Source of the DNA: an uncultured Flavobacteriales bacterium | GTDB taxonomy: Bacteria; Bacteroidota; Bacteroidia; Flavobacteriales; Schleiferiaceae | NCBI GenBank assembly: GCA_913055685.1 | Contig: CAJXKC010000001.1 | Coordinates: 1,459,734-1,523,733 of the forward strand | Reading direction: 5' to 3' | Length of the DNA stretch: 64,000 nucleotides | In this document: positions 50,734 through 60,253 of the stretch, piece by piece | Layout of the letters: the number at the start of each line of letters is the position of its first letter | How positions within the stretch are numbered: the stretch's first letter is position 1 | The notes under the pieces: model-generated | Seen by the model: the letters and a program-made list of their open reading frames with translations, nothing else | Told to the model about the DNA's origin: nothing | Databases searched by the model: none | Program-made: the position numbers and the translations under genes

Positions 50734-52096
50734 AGTGTTCTGCTTCGCCGATCTGCTTTTGACCAAATTCAACTGGACTCCCACCTAAATCGTGACCCAG
50801 TGCGTAAATCTTCCCATCGCGAAAAGCCATCGCCGTGAGGTAATCGGTACCGCGACCACCGCCAAATTGAAAGTTTACAATCTTTCCTTTTTTACTGTAT
50901 TCACCGATGAAAAAATCGGTGCTGCCCTTGCCCATATAGCTGAGGGTGTCCACGGGGGGACTACTGAAAAAGCTGCCGCCATAACCATGACCAAAAATGA
51001 GTAACTCTTTATTGTCTTTCTCAATCATGCCAAAAGGATAGTTGGAGCGATTGCTAGGTCGCATGCCGGTGGTCCAGGCCAAGTCTGAGTTCCTTTTTAA
51101 CTTGGCTAAATAAAAACGTCCGTCGTAGCGGGTGCCGCTGATGTAAATATTACGCCAAAAATCAAGGGCCATACCTGAAACAATCATTTGGCTATGCGGA
51201 TTAAGCGTATCAACAATCGCCCCCTGCAACCATACTAATTCTCCATCCTTCTTAAGCTTGGCGATAAAGGGCTTCTGACTTTGATGGGGGCTGCTTAAAT
51301 GCTGATCTCCAATTTTCACATCTTTTCCATAGGCTCCAGCGAGGTAGGTATTATCGGATCCATCCAGCGCCAAAGCGGTAATTTGTGTACGACCAAGGGT
51401 ATCCCCATCCATCACCCAAAGGGGCTCTAGATTCGATTTTAACTTTAAGAGTAAATAACTGCGCTTAAGCTCGCTTTTTTGGGAGTACATGTAATTGCCA
51501 CCAAGGATAAGATTACCCTTGGAATCAATTAGCATTTCACTAAAATTCTCGTGGCGGTTTAAACTAAAGTAATAGCTCTTTAGTAATTGCCCTGCAGAAT
51601 TAAATTTCGCTACATAGGCGCCTCGATGGTAATTGCCCGGTTTGTCTAAACTGTCGCGGCTCCCATCGGCCGACACAAAAACCAAAGCATCGCTCCAGAC
51701 CTCGCCACAGATATATACATTTTCTTCCTTATCATTGGCTATGGCATGCAGGCGAGCCTGACCAATAGCATAATTGGTCCACTGTAAGTTTCCCTGCTGA
51801 TCGTGTTTTTGCAGCCAAATTTGGTTGGCGAAAGTTTCCCGAAAAGGGCCCCGCGGTATTTCGTAGGTCGTGTCGGGAGTCGCGAAATAGGATTCGAAGC
51901 TTCCGCCGGTGTAAATATTCCCAGTTTTATCCAAGCTAAGGGCATTGCTTAAAAAGCGGCGTGATTCATAATGCTTATACCAAATGGGATCCTTACGTAA
52001 AGCAGGATTATCTTCATACTCTTGGCCATAAAGCTTTAAGCTGAAGGGAAGAACAAGGCAAAAAACGGTCAATAGGGCAGTAGGGACTAATCGCAT
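50675..52096 (-). CDS. Secreted beta-propeller (SBBP-like) protein
   Basis: A 473-residue exported protein, signal peptide 1-24 (SLKLYGQ). At least five repeats of the form DxxGNxYxxGxx (KTGNIYTGGSF, EENVYICGEV, SKGNLILGGNY, SDNTYLAGAYG, WRNIYISGTR) indicate an SBBP/NHL-like beta-propeller. No T9SS sorting domain is seen. The ligand is unknown. Its last 59 bases overlap the convergent membrane protein gene. Confidence 0.8.
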   Translation of the reverse strand: MRLVPTALLTVFCLVLPFSLKLYGQEYEDNPALRKDPIWYKHYESRRFLSNALSLDKTGNIYTGGSFESYFATPDTTYEIPRGPFRETFANQIWLQKHDQQGNLQWTNYAIGQARLHAIANDKEENVYICGEVWSDALVFVSADGSRDSLDKPGNYHRGAYVAKFNSAGQLLKSYYFSLNRHENFSEMLIDSKGNLILGGNYMYSQKSELKRSYLLLKLKSNLEPLWVMDGDTLGRTQITALALDGSDNTYLAGAYGKDVKIGDQHLSSPHQSQKPFIAKLKKDGELVWLQGAIVDTLNPHSQMIVSGMALDFWRNIYISGTRYDGRFYLAKLKRNSDLAWTTGMRPSNRSNYPFGMIEKDNKELLIFGHGYGGSFFSSPPVDTLSYMGKGSTDFFIGEYSKKGKIVNFQFGGGRGTDYLTAMAFRDGKIYALGHDLGGSPVEFGQKQIGEAEHFTYLKRGPVMWLACFEWGD

Positions 52097-52251
52097 GCTA
52101 CTAAGCTAAGCATGTTTTGCATAAATAAATAGAGGCAAATAGCCATATGCCTTAAAACCTCGCAAAATTTCTATCCTAGGGCGCAAACTCATTCACCCTT
52201 CTTTATTTTGGGACAGGCTTTTATATTTAGGCTTGAATTCAAATTAAGAAT

Positions 52252-54093
52252 ATGCTTCGCAAAATTACCTTAGTTCTTTCTCTAATCGCTATTAGTCTTT
52301 CCACTCAGGCCTCCCATTTAGTGGGCGGTGAAATTACTTGGGAAACCACCACAAATGGACAGTATATATTTACGCTCACGCTCTACCGCGACTGCTCAGG
52401 TATAAACCTACCCACCACGCCGCAAATTATAAACGGACCTAATGGTAATATTTCTTGTTCCTACATCGCTTCATTAAGTGGGAGCGTAGCCCCCGATCCT
52501 AGCGGGAACAACCCTTGCTTATTGGAGCGCGGTATCTACCGAAGTGTACCCTATACCTTGGTTGGCGTGCCGCCTCAAGCGGGTTGGGATTTTTCCTGGA
52601 GCTCTTGTTGCCGCCCCGTACAGGAAAACACCAATGCCAGCGGCTTTTACATTCGCTCAAAAATGTATCCCTATACGCCTCCTGGTGCTAGTGCGCCTTT
52701 GAATGTAAATACGGCCTATGATAATAGCCCTGAGTTTTTAGCAGGTTTTGCCTTTGTGGCCACCCAAGGTCCTTACAGTATTAATCACCAGGGGGTCGAT
52801 CGCGACCAAGACTCGCTGGCTTTTTCCTTCGCTAATCCTTTAGACGCCGCAAATAGCAACGCTAACTTTAATGCCGGTTACCATAGCTTCGCTCCCTTTC
52901 CCGATGCTTCCGAAAACCCCATGAATGGTCCCAATACTATGGATCCGCTTAGCGGGATTATCGACATTGAGACCTATAATGCCTCTACGGGATTTTATAT
53001 GAATTGCATTAAGGTCGATTCTTACCGCAATGGGCAACTAATTTCTACTGTTTATAAAGAGTTGCCGCTTTACATCGACGGTACTGCTCCGGCATCAACC
53101 AATTTACCGCCGCTGGTAGAAATTGATACGGCCCAATATCCAGGCTTACAGCGGAATGGCAATACCTACCGCATCACCGCTATGAATGGCGATATTCTCA
53201 ACTTTGCCATTCAGGTTTCGGATAACGATACTACCGCCACCGGCAGTCCCCAGACTTTTTGCTTAAATGCTACCGGCAATAAAATTAGTACCGGCAATTT
53301 GGCTTCGGCTACCAATTGCCCTGGAGGCGGACCCTGCGCTACTATTAGTCCTCTAGCAAACACTACTTATTGTGCTACGCTCTCGGATACCTACAATTTT
53401 AACTGGAGCGCCCAATGTGCTTTGCTCAGCGCCGGACTATTAAGTCGTACTACTTATGTCTTCCATATTTACGCTACCGATGACGGCAGTCCTGCGCCTA
53501 AATCGCAGTTTATTACCCTCTTGGTAGATTTATTCCCGAGTCAAACCAATGCGCCTAATCTCTCTATTAGTGGTGGGAATACCAATGGCGATGTAGATTT
53601 ACAGTGGACGCCTAATCAAGCGCAAGCGGCCAGCCCTTTCGGCAAGTACATGATTTATGCCAATCAGGGTCCGGGTACCGCTTTTAGTCTTATCGACAGT
53701 GTGGTCGATCGCAGCAACACCACCCTTAGCTTAAGTGGCTTAAATTTTCCGGCCGAATTTTACATGAACCAGATTACCGGTTCTTGCCGCTCGGCTTCCG
53801 AAAATAGCGATACCATAAGCTCAGCGGTATTGGGCCTTAGTAGTATTGAAGCTTTGGGATTAAGCTTCTTCCCGCAACCGGCTAGCGATAAATTGCAGAT
53901 CGAAGCAAAGGCCAATCTGCAATTAAAACAACTAAACTTGTTAAACAGCAGCGGGGCCTTAATTAGGGCTATTCCCCTAAATAAAAGTCAAAGCCAATGG
54001 AGCATCGATTTACAAGAAGCTCCTGGTTTATACCTTTTAGAGTTTGTTAGCGAGGAAGGAGTTTTCCGCGAGAAGCTTTTGATCAAATCTTAA
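52252..54093 (+). CDS. T9SS-secreted surface protein, tandem paralog 1
   Basis: A 613-residue protein. Signal peptide 1-20; mature start ASHLVGGEITWETTTNGQYIF, typical of large Bacteroidota surface proteins; YRDCSG and WSSCCRPVQ Cys motifs; YPYTPPGASAPLN; Ig/cadherin-like repeats in the middle (VSDNDTTATGSPQTFCLNA, YATDDGSPAPKSQF); a fibronectin-like stretch (~440-520); T9SS type A domain from ~530 (LSFFPQPASDKL, GLYLLEFV, ending KLLIKS). Paralogous along its full length to the next gene, 9 bases away, and of identical length. Probably an adhesin or surface-layer component. Confidence 0.85.
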   Translation: MLRKITLVLSLIAISLSTQASHLVGGEITWETTTNGQYIFTLTLYRDCSGINLPTTPQIINGPNGNISCSYIASLSGSVAPDPSGNNPCLLERGIYRSVPYTLVGVPPQAGWDFSWSSCCRPVQENTNASGFYIRSKMYPYTPPGASAPLNVNTAYDNSPEFLAGFAFVATQGPYSINHQGVDRDQDSLAFSFANPLDAANSNANFNAGYHSFAPFPDASENPMNGPNTMDPLSGIIDIETYNASTGFYMNCIKVDSYRNGQLISTVYKELPLYIDGTAPASTNLPPLVEIDTAQYPGLQRNGNTYRITAMNGDILNFAIQVSDNDTTATGSPQTFCLNATGNKISTGNLASATNCPGGGPCATISPLANTTYCATLSDTYNFNWSAQCALLSAGLLSRTTYVFHIYATDDGSPAPKSQFITLLVDLFPSQTNAPNLSISGGNTNGDVDLQWTPNQAQAASPFGKYMIYANQGPGTAFSLIDSVVDRSNTTLSLSGLNFPAEFYMNQITGSCRSASENSDTISSAVLGLSSIEALGLSFFPQPASDKLQIEAKANLQLKQLNLLNSSGALIRAIPLNKSQSQWSIDLQEAPGLYLLEFVSEEGVFREKLLIKS

Positions 54094-54102
54094 TCTCTTA
54101 GC

Positions 54103-55944
54103 ATGCGAAAGTTTATAGTGAGTTTACTGATCCTTTGTGCGGGCTCTGCTCAGGCGGGTCACGTCTTAGGTGGCGAAATCTATTGGGAATGTGCGGGTAA
54201 TGGCAATTATATTTTCCACCTCATTTTAAAGACCGATTGCACCATGATTCTTCCTACGGGGGGGCAAACAATTACCGGACCCTTCGGAGCTATTTCTTGC
54301 CCCTGGGATACGGTAATCGGAACCCAACAAACTAATACCTGTGCCTCTAATTGTATTCAGGAAACCTACCACGGTATTTCTCAGCCGGTGCAGCTTAGTG
54401 GTACTCCTCCGGCCGCAGGTTGGACTTTTTCTTGGGCGAGTTGCTGTCGCGACTACGAACAAAATGTGACGACCACAGCGGCTATATACATCGCTTCTAC
54501 CATGTATCCCTACACGCCACCAGGTGCATCGGCTCCCTTGCCGGCCGATAGCTGTTACAATAACCCACCGCGTTTTGCCAATAGTGGAGCTATGGTACAC
54601 TGCGATGGCCCGTATTCCTACAATCATGGTATTTACGATGTGGAACGCGATTCCATATTTGTGAATTTTGCGCCTCCGATGGTTAGCAGTACTACTGCCA
54701 TTGGTTTTAGCAGTGGCTATAGCTTTGATCAACCCTATCCCGACTTCACCGAGAATTCCCTAAATGGGGCTGTAAGCATAGATAGCCTGAGTGGTTTGGT
54801 GTCGATGGACTTTTACGATGCTAGTCCGGGTTACTATATTTCCGCTTACCGCTTAAGAGAATACCGCGATGGACAGCTTACCGCCGAAATCACTCGGGAT
54901 TTTCCTTTGGTGGTGCTCGATTCTGCGGCTTGTAGCGCGGGAGCAAGCAATAACCGCCCCAATCTAAATCTGGTTTCCAACAACCAGCTAAATATGAGTC
55001 AGGCGGGAACGGTCTATACCCTAGTTGCGCAGCAAGGCGATACGGTTGACCTAGATATTCTTATCACCGATTTCGACTTTAATGCCAATGGTACCCCCCA
55101 AACCATTTGCTTAAATGCCCAGTCACAGCATATTAATCCGGCTAATTATACTTTGGATAGCGCCTGTGCCAGTGGTAATTGCGCTACCATTACGCCCAAT
55201 GGGAGCGGTGGCTATTGTACAGCGATTTCCGGTTCCTATAAATTTCAGTGGATTCCCGACTGTGCCTTGCTTAATAGTACAGGCCTAGGTCCAGAAGCTT
55301 TCCGCTTTCAAATTACGGTGAGCGATAATGCTTGCCCAGTTCCCAAATCTCGTCAAGCTACCATCATGGTCTTGATGTATCCGCCCTTGCAAATTGCGCC
55401 GGTGCTTACTATGGATTCGGTAAATACTTTAGGTCGGGTCGACTTAAGTTGGAGCAAAGCGCAGATTGCCCCAGGTGCTTCCTTCCAGGCTTATAAACTA
55501 TATATGCGTCCTCTTAACGGGGTCTATAGTTTAATAGACAGTATTACCGATATCGACAGTACTCAGGCGAGCTACACTGGATTACCTTTTCCTTGTGAAA
55601 TCTATTTAGATGCTACCGCTGGTTCTTGTCCACAGTCTAGTCCGCCCAGTAATGTAATTAATACCGATGTCGCCATCGGCTTGGCAGATTATCAGGCTGG
55701 TGAACTTAAATTTGATCTTAGTCCGAACCCCGCCAAGGATCACCTATACCTGCAATTGCAGGATCAAAACCCTTTGCAAGATGCGCGCTTAAGTGTATAT
55801 GACATAAGAGGTCGCCTCCTTCGTACTTACACTCTCGGTACGGCCACTAAGTGGAAGATTGAATTGAAAGAAGCCCCTGGTACCTACCTATTTAAATTAA
55901 GTGGTGATCAGGTCTTTGGCATTAAGAAGTTGATAATCCAATAA
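54103..55944 (+). CDS. T9SS-secreted surface protein, tandem paralog 2
   Basis: A 613-residue protein, the same length as its upstream neighbour. Signal peptide 1-18 (GSAQA); GHVLGGEIYWECAGNGNYIFHL; WASCCRDYEQ; the identical 10-residue stretch YPYTPPGASA; TDFDFNANGTPQTICLNA; T9SS domain from ~535 (FDLSPNPAKDHLYL, GTYLFKLSG, ending KLIIQ). More Cys-rich than paralog 1 (CTMILP, ATAGSCPQ). The pair is transcribed together and closed by a hairpin at 55956. Confidence 0.85.
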   Translation: MRKFIVSLLILCAGSAQAGHVLGGEIYWECAGNGNYIFHLILKTDCTMILPTGGQTITGPFGAISCPWDTVIGTQQTNTCASNCIQETYHGISQPVQLSGTPPAAGWTFSWASCCRDYEQNVTTTAAIYIASTMYPYTPPGASAPLPADSCYNNPPRFANSGAMVHCDGPYSYNHGIYDVERDSIFVNFAPPMVSSTTAIGFSSGYSFDQPYPDFTENSLNGAVSIDSLSGLVSMDFYDASPGYYISAYRLREYRDGQLTAEITRDFPLVVLDSAACSAGASNNRPNLNLVSNNQLNMSQAGTVYTLVAQQGDTVDLDILITDFDFNANGTPQTICLNAQSQHINPANYTLDSACASGNCATITPNGSGGYCTAISGSYKFQWIPDCALLNSTGLGPEAFRFQITVSDNACPVPKSRQATIMVLMYPPLQIAPVLTMDSVNTLGRVDLSWSKAQIAPGASFQAYKLYMRPLNGVYSLIDSITDIDSTQASYTGLPFPCEIYLDATAGSCPQSSPPSNVINTDVAIGLADYQAGELKFDLSPNPAKDHLYLQLQDQNPLQDARLSVYDIRGRLLRTYTLGTATKWKIELKEAPGTYLFKLSGDQVFGIKKLIIQ

Positions 55945-55955
55945 TAGACTTAAGA

Positions 55956-55983
55956 AAGCGGGCTTTTAGGCCTGCTTTTTTTC
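55956..55983 (+). terminator. Terminator of the paralog pair
   Basis: AAGCGGGC pairs with GCCTGCTT (one G-U) around a 6-base loop, then a T-run. It overlaps the stop of the convergent gene at 55966. Confidence 0.8.
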
Positions 55984-56586
55984 TTTGATCACCTTTCGTG
56001 ACTTAATACTAACCAAAATCAAAAAGGCTAAGGCTAAAGCCGCGAGTAGGTAGATCTCAATTTGGGTGAAGAGATTGATACTGGCAAAGGCTTTTTTGCT
56101 GATTTGACGTTGGCGATTGCCTTCCGCAATTTGAATGTCCAAGAGGGCGCCTATGCGATCTATTATTGCGGTGGTGTGCTTTAAAGCTTGGTTTTCTTTG
56201 GCAAGGGTGTCTAAGCCAAAGCTCGGTTCCATTTGTAAAAGTCGCTCATTACTGCTTTTTAAATCAGCAAAAAGCTGACTTTCCTCGGCGGTAAGATCAG
56301 TACTTTCATAAGCTTGGAAAAGGGAATCTAGTGAGCGGTTTAAACGATTATTCTTTTCACTCTGAAAGAAGCTGTACTCCTTGGTGAAAAGGGCAATTTC
56401 TTTTTCGTGAACGATAAAGGCCATTTTACTCAATAGGTCATTGGCCACTAAACGATCGTCGTAGATTTTATCGACCGTGTCTTTAATGCGGAGGAAATTT
56501 CTACGGTCAATTAAATTCGTGCTTAAGACAATAATAAAGACCACTAAGGTGGCGACCATCCAGTTTAAACGTTGACCTATTCCCAT
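55966..56586 (-). CDS. 4HB_MCP-like sensor protein without output domain
   Basis: A 206-residue protein: membrane helix 11-29, a periplasmic four-helix-bundle region (~30-175, RIKDTVDKIYDDRLVANDLL, FIVHEKEIALF typical of 4HB_MCP_1), second membrane helix ~176-196, and a short basic tail (SRKVIKEKKQA). It has the sensor part of a chemoreceptor but no HAMP, kinase or MA domain, so signalling would need a partner protein. No partner is adjacent. Confidence 0.75.
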   Translation of the reverse strand: MGIGQRLNWMVATLVVFIIVLSTNLIDRRNFLRIKDTVDKIYDDRLVANDLLSKMAFIVHEKEIALFTKEYSFFQSEKNNRLNRSLDSLFQAYESTDLTAEESQLFADLKSSNERLLQMEPSFGLDTLAKENQALKHTTAIIDRIGALLDIQIAEGNRQRQISKKAFASINLFTQIEIYLLAALALAFLILVSIKSRKVIKEKKQA

Positions 56587-56700
56587 AATCAGGTATTTAG
56601 ATTAATTAGTGGGCCGCTAATGGCCTTTTGAAAAATACAGAAATTAATTAGGATGGGCTGCAAAAATCCCACAACTATTTCCCTTTAGATGTAGCAAATA

Positions 56701-56898
56701 TTATTCCTTATTGGAATTTTTTAAGCTGGGATCGGGGCTAAAAATTAAAAAGAGAATTTGAGCGCCCGCTATTAAGAATTTCAGGTAGCTAATGAAGTAG
56801 TACTTGCTGTCTAAGGTTTCGATCCCGGAAAAAATTAAATAAACCGAAACCAATACCATGGATGCGCGAAAGATGTAATGCCAGGCTCTTTTCGACAT
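56701..56898 (-). CDS. Small membrane protein, 65 residues
   Basis: Two predicted membrane helices (about 8-26 and 36-54) and a charged C-terminus (DPSLKNSNKE). No family recognised. Coding is supported by its composition and its placement in an otherwise empty stretch with genes on the same strand either side. Confidence 0.6.
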   Translation of the reverse strand: MSKRAWHYIFRASMVLVSVYLIFSGIETLDSKYYFISYLKFLIAGAQILFLIFSPDPSLKNSNKE

Positions 56899-56956
56899 AA
56901 GGATGCAGTTCAGCTTTAGCTAAAAGTACAAATTTGATTTATTCCTAAAAATAAAA

Positions 56957-56997
56957 ATGGGTATAGCAAATAGACTCTGCCTAAATACTATACCCAT
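56957..56997 (-). terminator. Terminator of creD
   Basis: ATGGGTATAG and CTATACCCAT form a perfect 10-bp stem (21-base loop). The minus-strand RNA continues in a U-rich tail. Confidence 0.65.
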
Positions 56998-57019
56998 CTA
57001 ATCTTTTTTTTGAATGGAT

Positions 57020-58360
57020 TTACTCTTTGTCTCCTATGCTTTCGGGTTTCTCACCCAAGCGTAGCTCGTACCAGTCGATTTTCCGTGAATAGTACATCAC
57101 AATAGAGAGGATGGTAAATACACCGATACTGCCAATGAGAAGGGCGTAATCTTCCAACTGAATAATGATGAAGATAAAGAGGTAGAGGGTGAGTAGAATC
57201 CCAAAAATGAGTCCCGCCAGTTTCTTAGATTTTAAAATCGCATAACTATATAAAGAGACCAAGCAGAGCGTGAGCACCGCGGCGATGATATAAGCGAAAT
57301 TAAAGGCCATATGCTCGCTGAAGGAGAGCAGGAGGGTAAAGAAAACCACCAAGGCCAAGCCTACTAAAATGTATTGGACCGGGTGAATAAAGACCTTGTT
57401 TAATACTTCGACAAAGAAAAAGACTAAGAAAGTGAGCCCTAAAAAGAGGATGGCATATTTCGCTACTCGATCCGATTTTTTATAATTATCCACCGGTAAT
57501 AAAAGATCGGTACCAAAGGAGCTGCCGCCTACTTTAAAGGCACTGCCTTTCCATAGTTGGGGATAATTGCGATTGAGGTGCAGCACATTCCAATTAGCGG
57601 TAAATCCTGCTTCATTTATTTCGCGTTCGTCGGGCAGGTATTCGCCATTAAAGCTGGGGGTAGTCCACTGCGACGCTAAATTTACGTCGGTAGTTTTACC
57701 AAAGGGTAGGAAATATAAATGCTGACTACCCTTAAGATCAATATTCAGTTCAAAGCGGTTTTGTTGATCTACCTTAAAATCGCCCAAAACGGTGTTTATT
57801 CCGCTACTCACAATATTCTTATTGCTAAGCCCAGAATTGAAATTAAAGGTCTCTCCGTTCCAGTCTAAGCTAATTTGCTTTTCAATCCCCTTGAGATCGG
57901 TGATGCCCAAATTAAGACTGGCCTTATCGAAATGGATATGCTTGGGGTCAATATCCAAGCTCTTTATATCGACATCAGCAAAGGTGCCACTCAGCTTTAG
58001 CTTCGAATCATAAACCACCACTTCATAGATTCCGCGATAGCGTTTTTCAGGGTTTATAGTGCCGTTTACCTTTAGTTGCTCGGGCAGGATTTGGATGTAA
58101 TCCTTAATCTTCACTAAGGTTTTAACCGAGTCCTTTTTGTTAAATCGCTCCACGTAGCGGTCGTAAGGCACTACGATAAAGGGTCCGGCGAGAGTCTGAC
58201 CATTGGCCCATTTATCGCTTACCTCATTTATCGCTTCTTCTTGGGTGGACTCTCGGTCGTCGATTAAACCGCGCACCATATTGGTGGGGATTAAAAGGAT
58301 TACCGTTAAAAATAGTATGGTCCCTAGCTTAAAATAGATATTGGTTTTTAAGGAGTTCAT
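57020..58360 (-). CDS. creD: CreD family inner-membrane protein
   Basis: A 446-residue protein: N-terminal membrane helix (10-30), a large periplasmic beta-rich domain (~35-300) and about five C-terminal membrane helices (~300-410). RESTQEEAINEVSDKWANGQTLAGPFIVVPY and LLPVDNYKKSDRVAKYAILF are CreD hallmarks. In E. coli CreD is induced by CreBC and colicin resistance; in Bacteroidota the gene usually sits beside a small ArsR/winged-helix regulator, but none is seen here. It is a single gene with its own terminator. Confidence 0.93.
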   Translation of the reverse strand: MNSLKTNIYFKLGTILFLTVILLIPTNMVRGLIDDRESTQEEAINEVSDKWANGQTLAGPFIVVPYDRYVERFNKKDSVKTLVKIKDYIQILPEQLKVNGTINPEKRYRGIYEVVVYDSKLKLSGTFADVDIKSLDIDPKHIHFDKASLNLGITDLKGIEKQISLDWNGETFNFNSGLSNKNIVSSGINTVLGDFKVDQQNRFELNIDLKGSQHLYFLPFGKTTDVNLASQWTTPSFNGEYLPDEREINEAGFTANWNVLHLNRNYPQLWKGSAFKVGGSSFGTDLLLPVDNYKKSDRVAKYAILFLGLTFLVFFFVEVLNKVFIHPVQYILVGLALVVFFTLLLSFSEHMAFNFAYIIAAVLTLCLVSLYSYAILKSKKLAGLIFGILLTLYLFIFIIIQLEDYALLIGSIGVFTILSIVMYYSRKIDWYELRLGEKPESIGDKE

Positions 58361-58473
58361 GATGGTGGATTTATCGGTTTGAAAAATGTATGCCTTACTA
58401 ACTAGCTTTCGCTAGGGCTATTTTATGGGCCAGGGCTAATCGAGCCAATTTTAATTCAATTTTAGCTTTTGGG

Positions 58474-59286
58474 CTATTTTAATTCTTGCATTCTAAAAAT
58501 GCCGCTACTATCTCTAAGATAAAGTTCTTGGATAAAGCAGCTGTCTGCCTTTTGATGCACTTCCTCAGCTTTATTTAAGTAATGGTCGCGGAGGGTTTCA
58601 CTTTGATAAACCTTGAAGTACATCTTTATCGAATCCGCTGCCCACTGGATTTCTCCATCCCAGCCCTCTTGTTCAGTGCGGTAATGCACATTGAGATGGT
58701 CTTCTGGATAATAATCGGGGTCACTTATAGTGTCCATAAGGGTGCTGTAATAAATAGTATCACCGGCTAAGGTCGTGTACTGCTGACCCCAATGCTCATT
58801 ACTACTGCGGTATTGGAGGGCTCCGTAATGCCCCCACCTTTTTAGGTCGATGAGCATACAATAATCATTCTGATAGCTGAATCCGTCCCCATAGCGCACG
58901 CTGGTTCTGCCATTCATCTCGGATCCATAAAGGACCACTAAGTCGCCTAGGCTAGGATCTTGGATGTAATCGTATTCGCTATGGAGATCAGCAAATAGAT
59001 TAAGCTTGTAGTAATAAGCCTTGCCGCCTTCGTCCTCACGCGGAATATAGTATTCTTGATAGGCCAATTTGAGCACCTTAAAGTCGCTTAAACCAGAGAA
59101 AACTAGGCTGTCTTCTATTTCAGTGTATTCAATACTATCAAACCTTTCGAAGGGATAAAACTCGAGGGATTGAAACTCGCTGAAGTCATCTTCCGAAGAA
59201 CATGGTCTTAGCTGAGCGGAAGCGGTAGGGGCAAAGAGCAGGCAAATGCTTAGTAGGAGAAAGGAAAAAATTAAGGTCCTAGTCAT
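58474..59286 (-). CDS. Hypothetical secreted protein, 270 residues
   Basis: I chose the ATG at 59286 (MTRTLIFSFLLL), which gives a clean signal peptide (cut after APTASAQ) and an 8-base overlap with the upstream stop; an ATG at 59310 adds 8 residues. The mature part is acidic and Tyr-rich (EYDYIQDPSLGDLVVLYG, DSIKMYFKVYQ) with no recognised motif. Probably cotranscribed with the STAS-like gene. Confidence 0.7.
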   Translation of the reverse strand: MTRTLIFSFLLLSICLLFAPTASAQLRPCSSEDDFSEFQSLEFYPFERFDSIEYTEIEDSLVFSGLSDFKVLKLAYQEYYIPREDEGGKAYYYKLNLFADLHSEYDYIQDPSLGDLVVLYGSEMNGRTSVRYGDGFSYQNDYCMLIDLKRWGHYGALQYRSSNEHWGQQYTTLAGDTIYYSTLMDTISDPDYYPEDHLNVHYRTEQEGWDGEIQWAADSIKMYFKVYQSETLRDHYLNKAEEVHQKADSCFIQELYLRDSSGIFRMQELK

Positions 59287-59665
59287 GTTTTTTAAGGTGG
59301 TCGATTTCATTTACCCAATGGATGATATCGCGTGCCTCACTAAAGGGATAGGTACTAATGCCCTTGTTTAGCCATTCTTGGTCGATTTCCTGTAAATAGG
59401 GGGAGTCGGCTTTAAACCAATGCGCAACATAAACCAGTTTTAAGAGGTGCTCGGATTTTTGATAATGCTTTTGAAAGAATTCCAAGACATCTTGATGGTG
59501 GAATTCTAATTCGGCCTGGCGGAAATCGATAACCACCGGTTTTCCCTTGGATAAACCCAATTTGCGGGCTTCTTTTCCTGCTGCCGCAATTTCCTCTTTA
59601 CCGTAATGCCCAATAATAGTGGACAGCACATAGCGCTTTTTCTCGATTAGCCTGATTTCGCTCAT
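59279..59665 (-). CDS. Small STAS/SpoIIAA-like protein
   Basis: A 128-residue soluble protein. The N-terminal half (KKRYVLSTIIGHYGKEEI, KPVVIDFRQAEL, VLEFFQKHYQ) has the strand-helix order of STAS-like folds, and the tail (FSEARDIIHWVNEI) fits the last helix. Assignment is weak. It overlaps the next gene's start by 8 bases. Confidence 0.6.
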   Translation of the reverse strand: MSEIRLIEKKRYVLSTIIGHYGKEEIAAAGKEARKLGLSKGKPVVIDFRQAELEFHHQDVLEFFQKHYQKSEHLLKLVYVAHWFKADSPYLQEIDQEWLNKGISTYPFSEARDIIHWVNEIDHLKKHD

Positions 59666-59685
59666 CTTAGTGGAAATTCAATTTT

Positions 59686-60168
59686 CTAGCAACCACACCA
59701 AATGCGGATTTCGGTAAAGTCATCGCTTTGTAGGATGTGATAATAACAGCCCGCTCCCTCGGGGCCATAATGATGGCCATCCTTCCATTTATTCTCTTGG
59801 TTATAGAATAGGTGATTAATGAACTTTTGCGCTTGCTTTAGCTCCATCCGCGGAAAGCGCAAACGCTCTTCTGTTCCTCCTTCCTCATCACAGTTTAGTA
59901 ATCGGTACTCAATACCTTGCTTAAAGGCTTCTACAAAGGCACAAGGTTCCTCATCACTGGGATACAGATAATGTACCGAATCGCGTTTGGCAGCAGATCC
60001 GTAGTACTTTTTAAGGTATAGATAGCCCTCACTGTAGCGGTATTGATTTGCTTCCCAATCGGCCCTAATTTTTGCGGTATCCGCAGTGAGGGGCTCAAAG
60101 CCTTGGGCATTAAGTGGAGTATGGCTCGATGCTAAGAGCAGGAGGAAAGCGATTAAATAAGGGCGCAT
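59686..60168 (-). CDS. Hypothetical secreted protein, 160 residues
   Basis: Signal peptide 1-21 (HTPLNAQ); the mature part has a Cys-rich end (GAGCYYHIL, IRIWCGC) with further Cys at PCAF and NCDEE, which may form two disulfides. No family recognised. A 12-bp inverted repeat lies in its leader. Confidence 0.65.
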   Translation of the reverse strand: MRPYLIAFLLLLASSHTPLNAQGFEPLTADTAKIRADWEANQYRYSEGYLYLKKYYGSAAKRDSVHYLYPSDEEPCAFVEAFKQGIEYRLLNCDEEGGTEERLRFPRMELKQAQKFINHLFYNQENKWKDGHHYGPEGAGCYYHILQSDDFTEIRIWCGC

Positions 60169-60169
60169 G

Positions 60170-60209
60170 TTAAGGTCCTTTGGATTTTAATTTCTCGAAA
60201 GAACCTTAA
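60170..60209 (-). promoter_or_regulatory. Inverted repeat in the leader of the 59686-60168 gene
   Basis: TTAAGGTCCTTT and AAAGAACCTTAA (one mismatch, 16-base loop) begin right before the ATG. It could be an operator or an RNA hairpin over the start region. Confidence 0.4.
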
Positions 60210-60253
60210 AGATAAGTATTTGTAGAAAGCAATTTTTTAATCCCTAGGATTTC

